From assembly GCA_029257405.1 (NCBI GenBank), contig JARIBO010000017.1:48065-112064 (forward strand): a stretch of DNA of 64,000 nucleotides, written 5' to 3'. The DNA is from Caryophanales bacterium (GTDB lineage Bacteria; Bacillota; Bacilli; Bacillales; Amphibacillaceae). Both the position numbers and the translations under genes were made by a program. Positions within the stretch are counted from its first letter, which is position 1. The number at the start of each line of letters is the position of its first letter. Under the pieces are notes generated by a model. That model saw only the letters and a program-made list of their open reading frames with translations, was not told where the DNA came from and made no database searches. Below are positions 62,682-64,000 of this stretch, in pieces.

Positions 62682-64000
62682 ATGAAAGCAAATAAATATG
62701 TAGCAGAATTAATTGAACGTTCGAGTAAAGCACAAAAAGAATATTCTAATTACACTCAAGAACAAATCGATGAAATAACTGGAGCTATTGCGTGGCACGC
62801 AGTAAATCAAGAATTCAGAGAAAAAGCTGCTAATATGATGGTTGACGAATCAGGCATAGGGTCAGTACCAGATAAAATTAGTAAAGTACAAGTTAAAACA
62901 AAAGGACTTTATCATCAAATGAGAGATGAGAAATCTGTCGGAATTGTAGAGGAGAATAAAGAAAAAGGTTTAGTTAAATATATAAAACCAATGGGTGTGA
63001 TAGCTGCACTAGTTCCAATTACGCAAGGTGAAGGAATCCCAATTTTTAAAACGCTTATGGCGTTAAAAGGCGGTAATTCTGTTATCTTCTCACCACATCC
63101 AAGAGGAAAAGAAACTTGTTTATTTATTACAAATTACTTACGAAAAGTATTAAAAGAATACGGAGCACCTGAAGATTTAATTATCTCAGTAGACCCAGAT
63201 GAAGTTTCAATGGAAACGTCAAATGAACTCATGAAGCAAGCAGACTTTATTTTAGCAACAGGTGGAACGCCTATGGTTCGTGTTGCATATAGTTCAGGTA
63301 CTCCAGCTATTGGGGTTGGTACAGGTAATACACCAACATACATTGATAAAACGGCGGACTTAAAAGAAACGGCTGATAAAATCAAACGATCAAAAATATT
63401 TGATAACTCTACAAGTTGTTCATCTGAAAATAATATCGTTATAGATGCGACTATCTACGAAAATATGATAGAAGAATTAAAACAACAAGGTGCACATTTA
63501 ATTAAAGAAGGTAGCGAAGAAAAAGAAAAGTTACAAAAAGCAATTTGGCCAGACTTTCCTGAAAAAAATGCATTACACCCAGATGTTCCTGGTAGTAGTG
63601 TAGAAGCATTAGCAGAAATGGCAGATATTGATGTACCAGAAGGAGTTGAATTCCTTCTAGTAGAAGAAACGCGCGGAGTCGGTGCAGATTATCCATTTAC
63701 AGGGGAAAAACTTTCACCAATATCAACAATAATTAAAGTAGATTCATTTGATGAAGCATTAGATAAAATGGATGGGATTTTGCATTATCAAGGACTCGGA
63801 CATAGTTGTGGGATTCATACAACTGTTGATGAACAAATAGAACAAATGGCCCAACGAATGAAAGTAGGACGCATGCTTGTAAATCAACCACAATCACTTG
63901 GAAATAGTGGTGCATGGTTTAATGGTATGCCAGTAACAATGACTTTAGGTTGTGGAACATGGGGCCATAACAGCACAAGCGACAATATTACTTGGAAAAA
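62682..64000 (+). CDS. CoA-acylating aldehyde dehydrogenase (partial, 3' end outside window)
   Basis: Not in the ORF track because it runs off the end. About 440 residues are visible, starting [22 protein letters not shown] with AAGGGG upstream. It has the aldehyde dehydrogenase fold of the acylating group (EutE, AdhE N-terminal, sulfoacetaldehyde dehydrogenase type): CoA/NAD region [49 protein letters not shown], and catalytic Cys in [16 protein letters not shown]. It differs from MmsA. It would convert a semialdehyde directly to an acyl-CoA as the last step of the pathway. Confidence 0.88.
   Translation, partial: MKANKYVAELIERSSKAQKEYSNYTQEQIDEITGAIAWHAVNQEFREKAANMMVDESGIGSVPDKISKVQVKTKGLYHQMRDEKSVGIVEENKEKGLVKYIKPMGVIAALVPITQGEGIPIFKTLMALKGGNSVIFSPHPRGKETCLFITNYLRKVLKEYGAPEDLIISVDPDEVSMETSNELMKQADFILATGGTPMVRVAYSSGTPAIGVGTGNTPTYIDKTADLKETADKIKRSKIFDNSTSCSSENNIVIDATIYENMIEELKQQGAHLIKEGSEEKEKLQKAIWPDFPEKNALHPDVPGSSVEALAEMADIDVPEGVEFLLVEETRGVGADYPFTGEKLSPISTIIKVDSFDEALDKMDGILHYQGLGHSCGIHTTVDEQIEQMAQRMKVGRMLVNQPQSLGNSGAWFNGMPVTMTLGCGTWGHNSTSDNITWK

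Noticed and set aside
1-64000. Search for tRNA, rRNA, prophage, transposase or CRISPR loci
   Set aside because: None recognised by eye on either strand; a covariance or profile search could still find something short.

Overview
The window is an AT-rich, low-GC Gram-positive chromosome segment. Gene order (mdh, phoPR, polA-mutM-coaE-gapB-nrdR-dnaB-dnaI-thrS-infC-rpmI-rplT; then rnhC/zapA-cvpA-polX-mutS2-lcfA-fadR-fadB-etfBA-trxA-uvrC-sdhCAB) and protein sequences point to Bacillales. The coaE-gapB-nrdR-dnaB-dnaI arrangement is most like Staphylococcaceae (a Macrococcus/Jeotgalicoccus/Nosocomiicoccus-type relative rather than Staphylococcus itself). This placement is inference from gene order and memory of homologues, not from a search. 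No rRNA, tRNA, CRISPR array, insertion sequence or prophage was seen.

Layout. 1-21.4 kb is housekeeping: the end of mdh, the PhoPR two-component system, DNA repair and replication genes (polA, mutM, coaE, nrdR, dnaB, dnaI), gluconeogenic gapB with CcpN-like boxes, thrS behind a T-box, the infC-rpmI-rplT operon behind an L20-type leader, a dimeric dUTPase, an M42 peptidase, an rRNA methyltransferase, and pheST behind a second T-box that carries a tandemly duplicated hairpin. 21.5-35.8 kb is a mosaic of small transcription units: a His-rich lipoprotein, an ohrA-gpx-ohrR peroxide unit, SelO, an acetate symporter pair, an aldo/keto reductase with a Tad2/DUF2829-like protein and an SDR, QueT, a TDT/SLAC1-like membrane protein behind two CsoR/CstR-like operators, FAD and flavin oxidoreductases, and a PD-(D/E)XK-like DUF2161 protein.

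35.8-54.1 kb is again conserved core: rnhC facing away from a greatly enlarged zapA (ZapA head plus about 400 residues of repetitive coiled coil), cvpA, polX, mutS2, a 28-residue hydrophobic peptide gene with its own promoter, SD-masking hairpin and terminator, the FadR-controlled fatty-acid oxidation operon with electron-transfer flavoprotein, trxA, uvrC and sdhCAB.

54.1-64 kb is the most unusual block. It has a textbook sigma-54 (-24/-12) promoter preceded by two direct repeats that look like enhancer sites. These sit in front of an operon encoding an enoyl-CoA hydratase, a CBS-PAS-AAA+-Fis sigma-54 activator, an extended acyl-CoA dehydrogenase, a 3-hydroxyisobutyrate-type dehydrogenase and an AMP-forming acyl-CoA synthetase. 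Beyond an opposing DsrE-family gene come a 3-hydroxyisobutyryl-CoA-hydrolase-like protein and an acylating aldehyde dehydrogenase that runs off the window. Together these can form a complete route from isobutyrate to propionyl-CoA, or from propionate via acrylyl-CoA to acetyl-CoA. Sigma-54 is not part of the known Staphylococcus sigma factor set, so this module is notable if the taxonomic reading is right. The DsrE gene and the TDT-like gene share an ATACC-N6-nGTAT operator-like motif, suggesting a small reactive-sulfur regulon.
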